64,000 nucleotides of DNA from Takakia lepidozioides. Its lineage: Eukaryota; Streptophyta; Takakiopsida; Takakiales; Takakiaceae. Numbering within the stretch: position 1 is the stretch's first letter; every line of letters begins with the position of its first letter. Of this stretch, positions 21,124 to 31,784 are shown one piece after another. The notes beneath the pieces were generated by a model. The model was given only the letters and a program-made list of their open reading frames with translations. It did not search any database and had not been told where the DNA came from. The translations under genes and the position numbers were made by a program. Where the stretch lies: positions 15,376,001 to 15,440,000 of the forward strand of contig CM060732.1 of NCBI GenBank assembly GCA_030704615.1, given 5' to 3'.

Positions 21124-23200
21124 TGCGGCCTGGATGTGGTCATTGAAACGCGGGCTCCATTGCACAGAGTCTGCATTTTCTGGCCCTGGAGAGCCGACAT
21201 CCTCAACTGCCCATTCTTTTCCCTGATGCTGGATGATGTGACCGCCGGAGCTGCCACTGCTACAGCCGCTGCTGAAGTCGCTGCTAGAGCCGCCATTGTG
21301 GCTTGACAGGATGCAAAGGTGGTGGATGTGAGTTCATCATCTAGTGGAGACGTGGTAGCAAAGAAGACAAAGAAAAGAAACGGAGAGATGACGCAGAACT
21401 TCAGATCTGCAGATGTTTAGATCTTCACTGAACCGCAACATAGATAGATGAACTTGCTGCGGTTCAACCATGTTGACTAAGATCACTCCTTGAGCGGCCA
21501 CCACGGCCACCGAAAATGGCAACATATGTCACGGTCTGTTTTCAGTTGCACGTTTCGGTGGTGGTCAGCAGTGCACAAAAATAAAATATAGTCATTGCGG
21601 CTGGTGCTATAAGGCAGACCAAGATGTATATGGTGCACAGAGGTTGATGAATGAGGCCTAAGACAACAATCCGGGCCTGAAGTTTAAAAACCCCAAAACC
21701 TGTGATTACACCTGCGGGGACTTACTATTCGTCCTAGCATTGAATGTTGTGGAACTGGTCAGCCAATCCACATCCGAGTCACTGGTGGTTACTAGCAATG
21801 GGTGGGAAGCTGGTGTGCGACTATAGCCAGCCACTATGAAGGAGTAGTTGTGGGCTGGTTGATGTGAGGTTGTCTAGCTGTACATTGCGAGGAAGCAAGC
21901 AAATGGATGGACAGGGTCAGGCTAGATTTTCTAGCAAGTGCGTAAGCTGCTGTCCAACAAGGAAAAGCTGATCAGCAGTAGAAGCATGAGATGCGACGTG
22001 TGTGACTTGAGATAGATGTGCACAGGGAAGGACCAGCCGCGTAGCCTGCTTTTCAATCAGGTCTTGCATCAGGTCTAGGCGACAGTGGCGGCATTAATGT
22101 TTGTGAGACGGGGTGATCTCATATATTAACATTGCGGCCTAGTGAAGGAAGACCAGGTGAGGCTCTACATACATGACTAGCGGTGCTTTGATCCAGAGTT
22201 GCAGTTAGAAATTGTGAGACAAAAAAAAAAAAAAAAAAAAAAAAACATTGTAGTACATTTGGCATTTCGGCCACCAGCAGGTGCAGGTCCAATTATATCA
22301 CTTGGTCCTTGAAGTGGTACACCAGGCCGAGCTTCTCCCTTTTGATTTTGCGTTCAGTTGGAAGCCTGCTATCAGTTCTCAAGATGGGGCAGCTTCATCC
22401 CATCACCTGGGTTCTGTGCATGTCCCTGGTCATGGGGACGTAATAATCACCCTAAGCCAGTTTAGAGTGGTGTTTGAGGTCCTGGAGAGCTTGAGCGTTT
22501 ACAGCACCAGCGTATACTATAACCCTCTCGGCTATGGCGATCTTCAGGCTGCTCTTGGGGTATATGCCAATGGTCGATGAAGGTATTAGCACCACCTTGG
22601 AAAATCACAAATTGAACGTGATGGTCTTATTGCTGTGGTTGATATGTATTTGCCCCGTACATGAATGGTTGCGGAAAGCCATCCTGGTTGTGGTCACTCT
22701 GACAGGGCAGTAGACATGGGCTCTCATATAACAACAATAAGATGGCATTGATAGCAGCAGCTTCAACAAGGTGTTCTCGTTCTGAAAATCTGGCATACCA
22801 ATGAGGACATTACCTTTATCATGGTAATTCCACTGTGGAGAGATTGAGTTAAGAATCCAAGGAATTCTTAGGGAACCAGGGAACAGGGAACCAAGACAAG
22901 TATTGTATTTGTTTTGTCTTGTTAAAAAAATAAAAAATAATAAATAATAAAAAATAATGTTATGTTTAAAGAGCCTGGTTGGTCATATCTTTGTCAAATG
23001 AGCTCCGTTCGACTCAGTTTTTGAGGGGATAGCTGCAGAAAGGGGAAATCTACCTATCTAGACCTGGTTTTTGTTTTTTGGACTCTGCTAAAAATCTATG
23101 GAATTTTTAGAGTGTGAGTGTGCCATGAAAGATCCACAATTCTGTTTCTAGAACCTGTTCTGGTCTATATGAGAGACAAATTTGTGGATGTCCTCCTTGT
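21124..23200. other. non-coding stretch with poly(A) run
   Basis: No gene recognised. A run of 25 A lies at 22221-22245 and could be the tail of a retroposed sequence. An open frame at 22281-22580 has no recognisable domain. An A/T-rich TAATAAT-type stretch lies near 22925-22965. Confidence 0.4.
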
Positions 23201-23950
23201 ATGGCTGGGGGAAATGAGGACATAATTGAAGGGCAGGTCTCGTCTCTTAGCCTGTGCACACAAGGGGACAAGATTTATGTTTCCCAAGGAACTCAGACTG
23301 ATTTGAGTGGAGAACAGTTGGACGAGTTGATTGCATACTGGGAGTCAGGCATTAGCAGTAGACAACAAACTGCTGTAGTTGGCGTTGAGGGCCTCAATAT
23401 TGCCTTGGACAGTCAGAACTCTGTTGGAGCCAACAGTTCTGCAGCTGTAGGTGACATACCAAAGTGGGTGAAAGCTAGGCTTGGAACACAGCCAAAGACA
23501 GCCCCGGGGACCAAGGTGTTCAGCCACAAGGCCGTGGTGTACTGGAGCAGAGGAGCAGGGGCTACACAAGTTTGTGCAATCAGACATGGTTGCAGCCGGA
23601 CACGCTCTGCACAAGGCAATCACGAGCGGGGGTTCATTAGCAATGACAAGTTTGTTTTGCTTGAAGGAGATTCAATCATCCGCAATGAGGACACCCGCAA
23701 CCGTCTCAAAGCTTTCGAGTTGAGAGACTATCAGACCCTACCTTTGTTTTCTTTAGTGTTCAGTGAGCGGGAGATAGGGGAGTATTGTTTTGTCTCTACC
23801 TGGCAAAAAGAGGAGGAGGGTTGGTTAGAGCGAGCTACTGTAGCTTGGTACAAGGTTAGTGGCAGGTTTCTGGACATAGATATACCTCCTACACCTTACC
23901 ATCATGCAGAGCGAGGCACTTTGAGAGAAGTCTGGCAGTTGATAACATAG
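23201..23950 (+). CDS. hypothetical protein, 249 residues
   Basis: An uninterrupted frame from ATG 23201 (MAGGNEDIIEGQVSSLSLC) to a stop at 23950. It is hydrophilic, with YVSQGTQTDLSGEQLDELIA and a C-terminal part rich in aromatic residues (SREIGEYCFVSTWQKEEEGW-like, WYKVSGRFLDIDIPPTPYHH). No signal peptide, membrane span or familiar motif is visible. It lies about 500 bases before the Gag frame of the retroelement and on the same strand, so it may be an extra ORF of that element or a separate gene. Its length without stops, in a region where most frames are broken, favours real coding. Confidence 0.45.
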   Translation: MAGGNEDIIEGQVSSLSLCTQGDKIYVSQGTQTDLSGEQLDELIAYWESGISSRQQTAVVGVEGLNIALDSQNSVGANSSAAVGDIPKWVKARLGTQPKTAPGTKVFSHKAVVYWSRGAGATQVCAIRHGCSRTRSAQGNHERGFISNDKFVLLEGDSIIRNEDTRNRLKAFELRDYQTLPLFSLVFSEREIGEYCFVSTWQKEEEGWLERATVAWYKVSGRFLDIDIPPTPYHHAERGTLREVWQLIT

Positions 23951-24470
23951 ATCAGGATTAGATCTTGCTTGGTCGGGCTTCTATTCTTCCCCTCCATCTC
24001 TGTACTATTTTCATTACCTTGTACTTGTAGTTGCCAAAGCCTCTCTTGGTGGAGGCCAGTCAGTCCGGGGTTTTGGGCTGGGATATTCTGCAGGATCAGC
24101 ATTGCAGCTGGATTTTGGTGTGGGGGTGTTGATGTTTTGATTTCTTGTGTTTGGATCCCCCCCAACACCTGCATGCTTGACTGTGCGCCATGTTGGTTTT
24201 GTGCGGGCGCTTGCTTTCATAGGGATTAGGCCGGATTTGATCACCGGTCAATCCTAGAGTATGTTGTCGGTGGTGAGGCTGGAGTGATGACCAACAAGAC
24301 CACCAGTGTTTCTTCTATGGTGAGACTGGGTTGATGACCAGCCAACCATAGGAGTTCTTGCGGTGGATGCAGGTGCAGGTGCCCTGAGCCATTGGGATAT
24401 GACCCTTAAACTGCAATAGGTGCCCACCCATGTCACTATTAGAATTAGTGCTAGAGCCTTATAGTGTCAC

Positions 24471-26578
24471 GTGGGGGAGGTGCACATTGTGAGTGTCATC
24501 ACGGAGTTACCCAGGGGTTCTGAGGGGAGTACGGCTACAGGCAGTAGCAGTGAGAGGGGGTTCACCAGACAAGGTGTTTGTTTCAGACCACCTTCACCTC
24601 CACCCTCAACTAGTGCAGAGTCAGACACAGACTCGGAAGCTTCATCAACAGGTGTGCAGTTTCATTCGCCATTGTTGTGGGACGACATGGAGGAGATGTA
24701 TGGAGCTACCAAGGGGCCTCGTAGGTACTCTGGAGCTGTGGGCACAATCGAGTTGGATGACTTTATCCAGGAGTTTGACAGCTGGTGTGATTTGCAGCAG
24801 ATGCGCAATCCATAGCTATTCACCCCATTCATGGCGTGGAAGGGACTGTTCTAGCATTTGGAAGGCCCGCCTATGGACGATTACCACGAGTTCAGGCGAG
24901 GACATGAAGCAGAGATTGAGGAGTGGAGGATGTATTGGTCACCTGACTTCGTCTCCATTACTCGAGGCACGACGCGACCAGTAGCTGCATCAGTACCAAT
25001 ATCTCCCACTGCCAGCACTAGTAGTGGAACAAGTAGTGCCGGTACTTCTGCAGGTGGTACCAGTTCAAAAGGTGCTACTACTCCTCCTGCCACGACTACA
25101 ACACATGTGCCTAGATTCAACCCGGTGGTGGAGTTCTTCCAGGAGTTGCGGAGGAACTACCAAGGTGTACGGACTGAGAAGCTGCGAAGTTTGCAAGACT
25201 TCCAGCGCAAACCCAGTGAGAGCCTGAGGCGTACACTCGTATGAGGCGCTTGATAAGTGTGACCCAAGGGGTTACTGAAGCTCAGGCAATCCAGTTTTGG
25301 TATGGAATTATGGACAAGGAGCTCAAGAGAAGGGTGCGAGATGCAACCCTATTACAAGCAGCCCAACCCACATTAGCAGATGTGTTTCTGCTGGCTGAGC
25401 AGATTGAGCTCAACATGGTGGAGGAGCGAGTTGTTACCATTGCATTTGGTAAGGACATGCCTGCACGAGGCGCAGCTGCCACCCCACAGGCACAAGGGAC
25501 TGCCCAACAGCGTGGTCAGGGGGGCAAGGTTTCCCAACCCATGTTCCATGGAGCTTACATGGGATCTCAGGTGCAGAGGCCCGTGGCATCTTTTGCAGGC
25601 CAACAGCAACTAGGGGTGATATGTTGGACATGTGGAGGACCCCATGTCAAGAGAGATTGCCCAGAGAGTGGCAAAAGGCCGGCACAAACACAGCCTGCAC
25701 AGTTGCAGTGTGGGCATTGTGGCAAGTATGGGCATGGAGATGCCCAGTGTTATGACTTGCATCCTGAGTTGCGCCCAGGCCAGTTCCAAGGGAACAATGG
25801 TAGCCAGGGGCGAGGTGGACCAGCCCAGAGAGGACGAGGTGGTCGGGCACGAGGTGCAGGCCAAGAGCAAGCTCAACATGGCCAAGGACGCAGAGGTCAG
25901 GATGTTGACCAAGGCATGGCCAACTGGCTTCGGCAGCTAGAGCAGAGGCTCGCTGCCATGGCTACAGCTCAGGTGGTACCGGCTCCCAGGCGGGATGGTC
26001 CACCTCCTGCTCCTGAGGGAGGAGATATTGGAGGCATGGGATTCATGTGCGAAGCAGCACTACCACTAGAGCAGGTGGAGTCTGCTGCAGCCATGACTCG
26101 AGGAGCAGCACGAGTTCCTGAGTCACGAGGTGCAGAGGTGGAATTGGATGCACAGCGTGGGGAGGCAAGCCGTCAGGCGAGGCTTCCTCAGTCATTCACA
26201 TTGGCAGAGACAGTGTCGACGCCATCCATGGCACCTAGTTCTCGCCCGACTGTTACCGAGGCGGAGGTTACTATGCCATTGGGGAGAGCTAAACGTGCAG
26301 CACTGACACCTGCTACCAAGGCTAGTGCAGCCAGTGTGTTGTTGGGGGCAGCCACCTCTTTGTGTCAAGCCCCACTGTTCTCGGCAACCATGATTGCGAC
26401 GTCAGGGGTAAGACCAGCTGTAGTATTCAGACTAGCAGCAACACTCTGTGAGAGTGGGGAGGTCACTTCATCTTCTGCGGAGTTAGTGGAAGGTGTAGTG
26501 GCAGAGGGATCCTCGGATTTGAGGGTCAAGACTGCCATGGCAAGCTGGAGCTGCCAGGCTGACGGAGCTGCCAGCTAG
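24471..26578 (+). pseudogene. gag: Gag polyprotein with two CCHC-type zinc knuckles
   Basis: First part (24471-25244): a Ser/Thr-rich N-terminus, then WKGL-type and EELRRNYQ-like capsid text with in-frame TAG at 24813 and 24852. A one-base loss near 25230 moves the frame to 25241-26578. That part has the retrotransposon Gag signature (AIQFWYGIMDKELKRRV and ADVFLLAEQIEL). Two knuckles follow: CWTCGGPHVKRDC near 25625 (one residue short of the CX2CX4HX4C spacing) and CGHCGKYGHGDAQC near 25708 (canonical). An Arg/Gly-rich stretch (RGGPAQRGRGGRARGAG) likely binds RNA. In the cell Gag would form the particle that packages element RNA. The frame must shift again before 26598 to reach the protease. 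Confidence 0.8.
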
Positions 26579-26597
26579 GCCAGCCTTTGAGCGCGCC

Positions 26598-27296
26598 ATG
26601 GTGATACCTGGAGTTGTCTTGTTAGACAACCAGGGAGACATTTTCACTTTGAGTGGACCGGCAGGCAAGAAGTACCGGCCACTGCGGGTCTTGTTGGACT
26701 CAGGAGCTCAGCCACTGATGTTGGGCAGAGCTGCTATTGCAGGTTTGAACCTCATGGAGGCGGATATGGAGCCTTGTCCTTTCCAGATACAGACATCTCT
26801 GGGAGGATCAGAGCAGGCTCGGGGCATGACACAGCGTGAGTTGGCCATTAGACTGCAGCCGGATCATCCTGTAGATGGCTCAGTGATGCGAGCCAAGGCC
26901 ATTGTGACAGACGCGGTCTCTTACGATGTCCTCGTTGGTGGGGCGGTGTTATATCCCATGGGCTTCACCCTGGACTTTTGGGAGGAGTCAGCATCCTACA
27001 GGCCTGGATGGCAGTCAGGGGATGGTCGTCGTGCACAGCTCCCTATGACATTCATTGGGGGTATTGCGGCTGCCCCACGGGGCAAGATGCCAACATTAGC
27101 CGCCTTTATAGCTGCAGTTAGTTGGCCTAGAGAGTTGCTGGAAGGCAATGCCCATGCAGAGGATGTGCCACCTCCAGCAGAGCAGGATGACATGCATGGT
27201 ATGGCGAAGTTGCCTGCCATGGTTGCTCACACTCCATTGTGGGGTACGAGCAAGGATTTGCAACAGGTTGCTGATCGACGGGTGCAACAAGCCTAG
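26598..27296 (+). pseudogene. retroviral-type aspartic protease (retropepsin)
   Basis: After PLRVLLDSGAQPLMLG, with the catalytic DSG motif near residues 34-36, comes a beta-rich domain with TDAVSYDVLVGGAVL, the usual second hallmark near the C-terminal half of Ty3-type proteases. It would cleave the element polyprotein. An upstream extension of the same frame (ELPARPAFERAM) shows that 26598 is not a true start but part of a Gag-Pol fusion. An in-frame TAG at 27294 and another at 27357 separate it from the methyltransferase; nothing else lies between, and the phase is kept. Confidence 0.8.
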
Positions 27297-27359
27297 GTAG
27301 AGGCTTTTGTACCATCAGGAGAGGAGGAGAGTGCGGGTATTGCACCAGGACCACCTTAG

Positions 27360-28658
27360 TTGTCACCATTGGATACCACACCTATTGTGTGGCAGTATCC
27401 AGATGAAGGCATTTGCCTTTTGGACTTGTTTGGCGGGATCAGCACCGGATTGGCTGCTGTGCTACAGGCAGGTGTGTGGGTAAGGCGTTACCTATATGTG
27501 GAGAAGGATGAGACTGCACGACGCGTCTCACTGCGCCATGTTGCTCAGTTGGTACAGCAGTACCCTGCTTTGTTGCCAGTGTCTGCAGTTCGTGGATACC
27601 AACAAGCCTTGCCAGCAGACATTTCGTTGCTGGGGGCGCCGGATTTGGAGCAGGTTGGCTCCATTGATCTGGTAGTGGCAGGTTGGCCCTGCCAAGGGCA
27701 TTCATCAGCCGGGCATGACAATGGATTGCGAGACTCGAGGACGGGTCTGTTTTGGGAGATGGTGCGGATTTTGCGCCACTTGCAGCTTCATCAAGTTGTA
27801 TCGCTAGCATACATCTTGGAGGATGTGCCACTGATGGGCAATTCTCGGGCCAGGATGATGGCCAGTGTGCATCAAGTCCGGTCGTGGCTTGGGTCAGCAG
27901 TGCTGCTGGATGCAGCTGCAGTGGGATCACGGGCTCATCGTCCACGGCTATGGTGGACTAACTTGATGCCACCCGCACTGCTCAAGCGTGCATTTGATGG
28001 GGTGCAGCGGCCAACACACCTCACAGTGGACGACATTTTGGACACAAGGAGGCAGTCTCAACGTGTGAGACACGATGACCGTTCGCCTTTGGCAGTGGTC
28101 AACAGGGTGGGTCAACCACGAGCAGCATTACCTACACTGCTCAGCTTCCCAGGATCCCATGCTTTTCGGGATGGTGGACCTGGCCTCCTGTGGGATGCTC
28201 AGTTGCAGCAGTTAGTGGAGCCTAATGCCGACGAGCGAGAGCGGGCTATGGGGTTTTCCACTGGGACCACGGCGGTGCCTTCTCTTTCTGAGGCATCACG
28301 TCGTCAGGTGTTGGGGCAAGCAATGGATCTCAATTGCTTGACCTGGATTATCAGCTTGGCTATGGCTGAGCAACGTAGAGTGCGGAGTGCACTTCCTTTG
28401 ACGGTCTCTCTGCCTACCGAGACGGTACAGGCAGCGAGTGGGGGCGAGCCGGTGAGGACCACGGGGTGTAGACTTCCATGGCACACGTGGGAGGTGCTCG
28501 AGGTTCAGAGGGAGTTGGCAGCCAAGGCAGCTGTGATGGATGAGGTTGGGGATTCTTCTCGGATTGATGAGGTCCTCAAGGATGAGATGATGGGGCAGGA
28601 TGAGGCCTTGCCATTGACCAAGCAGGCAGGGAGTACTGCTCAAGAGGTTGCGGCATAG
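27360..28658 (+). pseudogene. cytosine-5 DNA methyltransferase domain, DNMT3/DRM-like, in the retroelement
   Basis: About 330 residues of C5-methyltransferase. Motif I is LDLFGGISTGLAAV (27421), binding AdoMet. Motif IV is GWPCQGHSSAG with the catalytic Cys (27690). Motif VI is ILEDVP with the catalytic Glu (27815). Motif VIII is SRAHRPRLWWTNL (27930). A C-terminal motif IX/X-like stretch is ERAMGFSTGTT and QVLGQAMDLN. The short spacing and the RPRLWW text resemble the DNMT3/DRM group more than DNMT1, but I cannot place it firmly. The codon at 27360 is TTG just after a TAG in the same frame as the protease, so it is the next part of one Pol-like frame, not a separate gene. The catalytic domain itself has no stop. 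It could methylate element or host DNA. Confidence 0.88.
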
Positions 28659-28756
28659 CAACCACCGGACGCGTCCTCTACCTCTAAGCCCACTGGACTT
28701 AAGGTTGCAGTTACGGAGGACAATTGGGAGCCTGACATTGTCTCCGGAGGAATTCC

Positions 28757-30290
28757 AAAGTGCAGCGGATACAATGTTGGAGGAGACACACAGTAGCATT
28801 GGCAGAGTTCTGGGCAGCAGGGTATTCCAGCGGACTCTTCAAATCCCACTCTGTCGCATGGTCTCCCTTCCCATCGTCAGGCAGGCACTTCCCAGAGATG
28901 TGGATAAGCTCAAGTTCGCATTTCGAGAAGGGTACCGTCTAGGTTCGCCAGCCTTCTACGTTTCCCTTGAGAATGAGGACGGCGAATCTCGTGGACCCAC
29001 TGCGGATGAATTGTCAACATGGGATACCCACTGGCACACTCACAACGACGAATTCGAGGCAACGCTGAAGGGTGATCCAGACTTCGGCCATATGTCGGGT
29101 AAAATGTTCTTTGTGTGGGACGGGAATCACCGAATTCTTGCCTGGTGGAGTACATCAAGCAGAACCATGCCAAGCACATTGGCTGGCATTACATGGTGGA
29201 GTGTGTCATCCTCAAGGTGAAGGCGGCAGACTCCTCCCTGCTCAAGAATGCCATGGCGGACCTCAACTCGTAAGATACTCATACCCTCCCAAGCACGTTC
29301 GAAATGCGGCACCGCATTTCGGTTTCCAATCTGTTTTGTTTCCGTGCTTCCCTGGACTGAACTGGAGAGTGTGCCTTGCAGGGTCACTGAAAATGCATAC
29401 GTGCATGCCCACATGGCACATATGCTATACAAGGTGAGGAAAACTGGTCTCACTGATCCGCACATGTTTGCGGAAATGCTGGAGCCCGAGCTCATTCAGA
29501 AAGCCGTGGCAAAAACTGACCGGACATGGTATCGTCTCACTATGGATGGAATGGTGGAGGTAATATGCGAAGTAAGTTGTCCTCCCATTTCCCTCTGCTC
29601 ATCCTTCCCCAATTTCCAGTAATCTTTCCACATGAATCGAATGTAACGCTTCTGCATGTTTTTGTTGGCAGTCAAACATCAAGCTGGATTTGGCCCATGC
29701 CAAACGCTTCTTCATGGTAAGTGAGGGGCAGGTCAAAACGTTGCAGTCATTGACTGAGCACTTGAAGGAAGCCGGGGTCAAGTCCAGAACGAAATACAAG
29801 TCAAAGCTTGTGAAGTTGGTGGCCATTGCAGATCCGGCACTTGGAAAGGACTTCATCCCCGAGATTGCAAAACACTACTCTCGGGCCATGCAGCCGACCA
29901 TGCAGTTGGAGAAACTGCATCACCTCTCAACGGCATGTGTTGAGGCAAAAGAGAAGGTGAGGTTTCAATTGCACTGAAGTTCCTTCCTAGCAATAGCCAC
30001 TCTTCTTCCTGCTCTTGACATTGGATCGGAAATGGCAGACACGGTGGCTGTCGATCTGGAATGCATCGGAGAGTATAAGGACAATGTGGTCTTTTCCACT
30101 CAAAGTTTTCGACCCTGCAGTGGATGTGTGGCTCAACCGCATGACTTGGTGGTTCCAGGTAATTCAAGGTACTTCCCCAGATATGCTTTTCTGAAATGAA
30201 TTCCCTGAACTGCTACGTGACAATGCATGTGGGAATCGCAGGTAATGACGAATGCGAAGGAACAAGTCGTAATGCATACAAATTCGTTCG
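28757..30290 (+). pseudogene. ParB/sulfiredoxin-like gene, middle exons (copy A)
   Basis: Exons: 28757-29269, 29382-29571, 29672-29956, one ending at 30158, and a last piece from about 30241, all with GT-AG borders and all matching 58150-59458. The first exon reads PIVRQALPRDVDKLKFAFRE, DEFEATLKGDPDFGHMSGKM and FFVWDGNHRILAWW. GNHR with the preceding hydrophobic strand is the phosphate/nucleotide-binding motif shape of ParB/Srx-fold proteins. Later exons have WYRLTMDGMVEVICE and FDPAVDVWLNRMTWWFQ. A one-base loss after LAWW (about 29145) disturbs the frame relative to the other copy (LAWWEYIKQNH). The 5' exons are not upstream but inverted downstream (30458-31437). Confidence 0.7.
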
Positions 30291-30457
30291 GCTTGTGAGT
30301 CAAATGGGATGGAACACAGACATTGGAAGACTACGTGACACGTTTCAGATGTGCGTACAAGGACAACCTCTTCGCCAGGGAGCTGCAGACAGCAAGAAGG
30401 AGCGTGGAGTTTACACATCAGGAGGGAGCGGGAAAATTCTGCTGGTGGCGGTAGGGG

Positions 30458-31437
30458 CTAAGCAGCTGGAGCATCCCCAACTGGAGCTGCACTTTGGGGA
30501 ATCTTTGCGGGCAATTCTGCAATTGTAGAGGCCTCCTCCGGGCCTGCAATATTCTGAAGATCTTCCTCAACGGTGGTCAGGTCTTGCTGCGAACGTTGAG
30601 CAGCAGCACCCTCCTCCGGTACCAGATCGATGAAATCAGTCGATCCCATTGCCTTCGCTGCAGCAGAGACGCCCCCAACATCACCAGGCTGGAAATCAAG
30701 TAGGAATTGGGCTTCAGCTCGTGGAATCGGTTTTGCGGGAGACTGCTCCGCCCTCCCCTGATTGCCTTCTGCTTCCTCATTCTTGCAGGTGAAGGTATCT
30801 GCTGCAATTGAATCTGCTTCATTCGCCTGGGTGGGGGGGAAACGGCCTGGTCCGGTTCAGAAACAAGTTGAAGGACGGGCTGCTTCTTCTTCGTCTTTGC
30901 TGGAGAAGGGCTAGACCCCTGCTGGCGATTCTCCATGACCTTCGAACGCAAGTTGCTCTCTGGGGCTTTGAACTGCAAAGACTTGCCCTTCGAAGCCACG
31001 TCCTTGAAACGCATAGGGCTAGGCCCGGCAGGAAGACCCGTGCTCGTGGATCGGTTGGGTGTGCGTGCTGCAGCTAGCTCCACGGACTCTGTCTGCGGCT
31101 CTTCGGATTCCTGCGATCCCTCCAGCACATCCACCTTTCCGGTTAGGCATGCAAACATCTTCTGCATTCAAGTCTCCTAGCATACAGTCTAAGAATTGCA
31201 GAAGAAAAATGAGGGGGGTTTCGGTGCTCGATCAGCTGGCGAATCCCGATAGCACGGAGCTCTCACTGGTGGCTGGGTTGCCTACGTGGCCTGATGCTGC
31301 GAGATGGCAATCTCCTCCTGTAGACGCATCTGCTTCCTCCCCTTCGGCATTGGCCTATGTCCGAAGTACAATTTTTGGAGCTTGCGACGATGTCTCTTCT
31401 CTGGTGCACGCACTCCCTCCCTCTCACGTTCGAGCAT
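30458..31437 (-). pseudogene. ParB-like gene, 5' exons, inverted (copy A)
   Basis: Exon 1 starts at ATG 31437 (MLEREREGVRAPEKRHRRKL), contains KLYFGHRPMPKGRKQMRLQE and ends near 31282. Exon 2 starts after TGCAG at about 31169 (KMFACLTGKVDVLEGSQESE) and is Ser/Pro/Lys-rich and likely disordered. It shifts frame at about 30600 to reach DLVPEEGAAAQRSQQDLTT. The same two exons precede the ParB exons in the correct order at 57111-58090, so in this copy the 5' half has been inverted as a block together with the palindrome array at 31785-33292. Confidence 0.75.
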
Positions 31438-31784
31438 AAGAAGAACAGAGACAGGGAAAAGGGGCGAAGAGTGCAGATGGAAAAGGGCGCGAGAGGGGTG
31501 ACTGAGTAGACACGACAAAAGAAGATGAAACGGCGGTGATGCACCACTTGGGTTCGAAAGGCTTGGACGAAAGTGTCTCCTCGTGGACTTTGCATCATTA
31601 CGAAATTCGAATCGTTAAGGATACGCCTGCCGTCCAAAAAACAAACATCATTATCCAAAGGTCAAGCCGCGCCGCCTCGTGCAACTTCAGTCAGATAGAG
31701 TGCAGACATGTGCCGCAATTCCGTTGCTCCACGTGTTCACATTTCATGGCATTTCCGTCCAAGCGTCTGATGAGTTGGAGTGAA

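Larger units (their letters stand above)
24471..28755 (+). mobile_element. LTR-retrotransposon body carrying a DNA methyltransferase, 3' truncated
   Basis: Gag, zinc knuckles, retropepsin and a cytosine methyltransferase follow each other on one strand. The order up to the protease is that of Ty3-like elements. Reverse transcriptase, RNase H and integrase are not found. Element-like sequence ends near 28755, where homology to the ParB-like gene begins (the other copy starts this homology at about 58146). Flanking LTRs could not be identified. The body has five in-frame TAG codons and two frameshifts and is not functional as assembled. Confidence 0.75.

Noticed and set aside
22221-22245. Poly(A) run as the tail of a P2 retrocopy
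   Set aside because: It lies 1.1 kb from the P2 fragment, whose 3' end diverges from P2 well before; no link can be shown.
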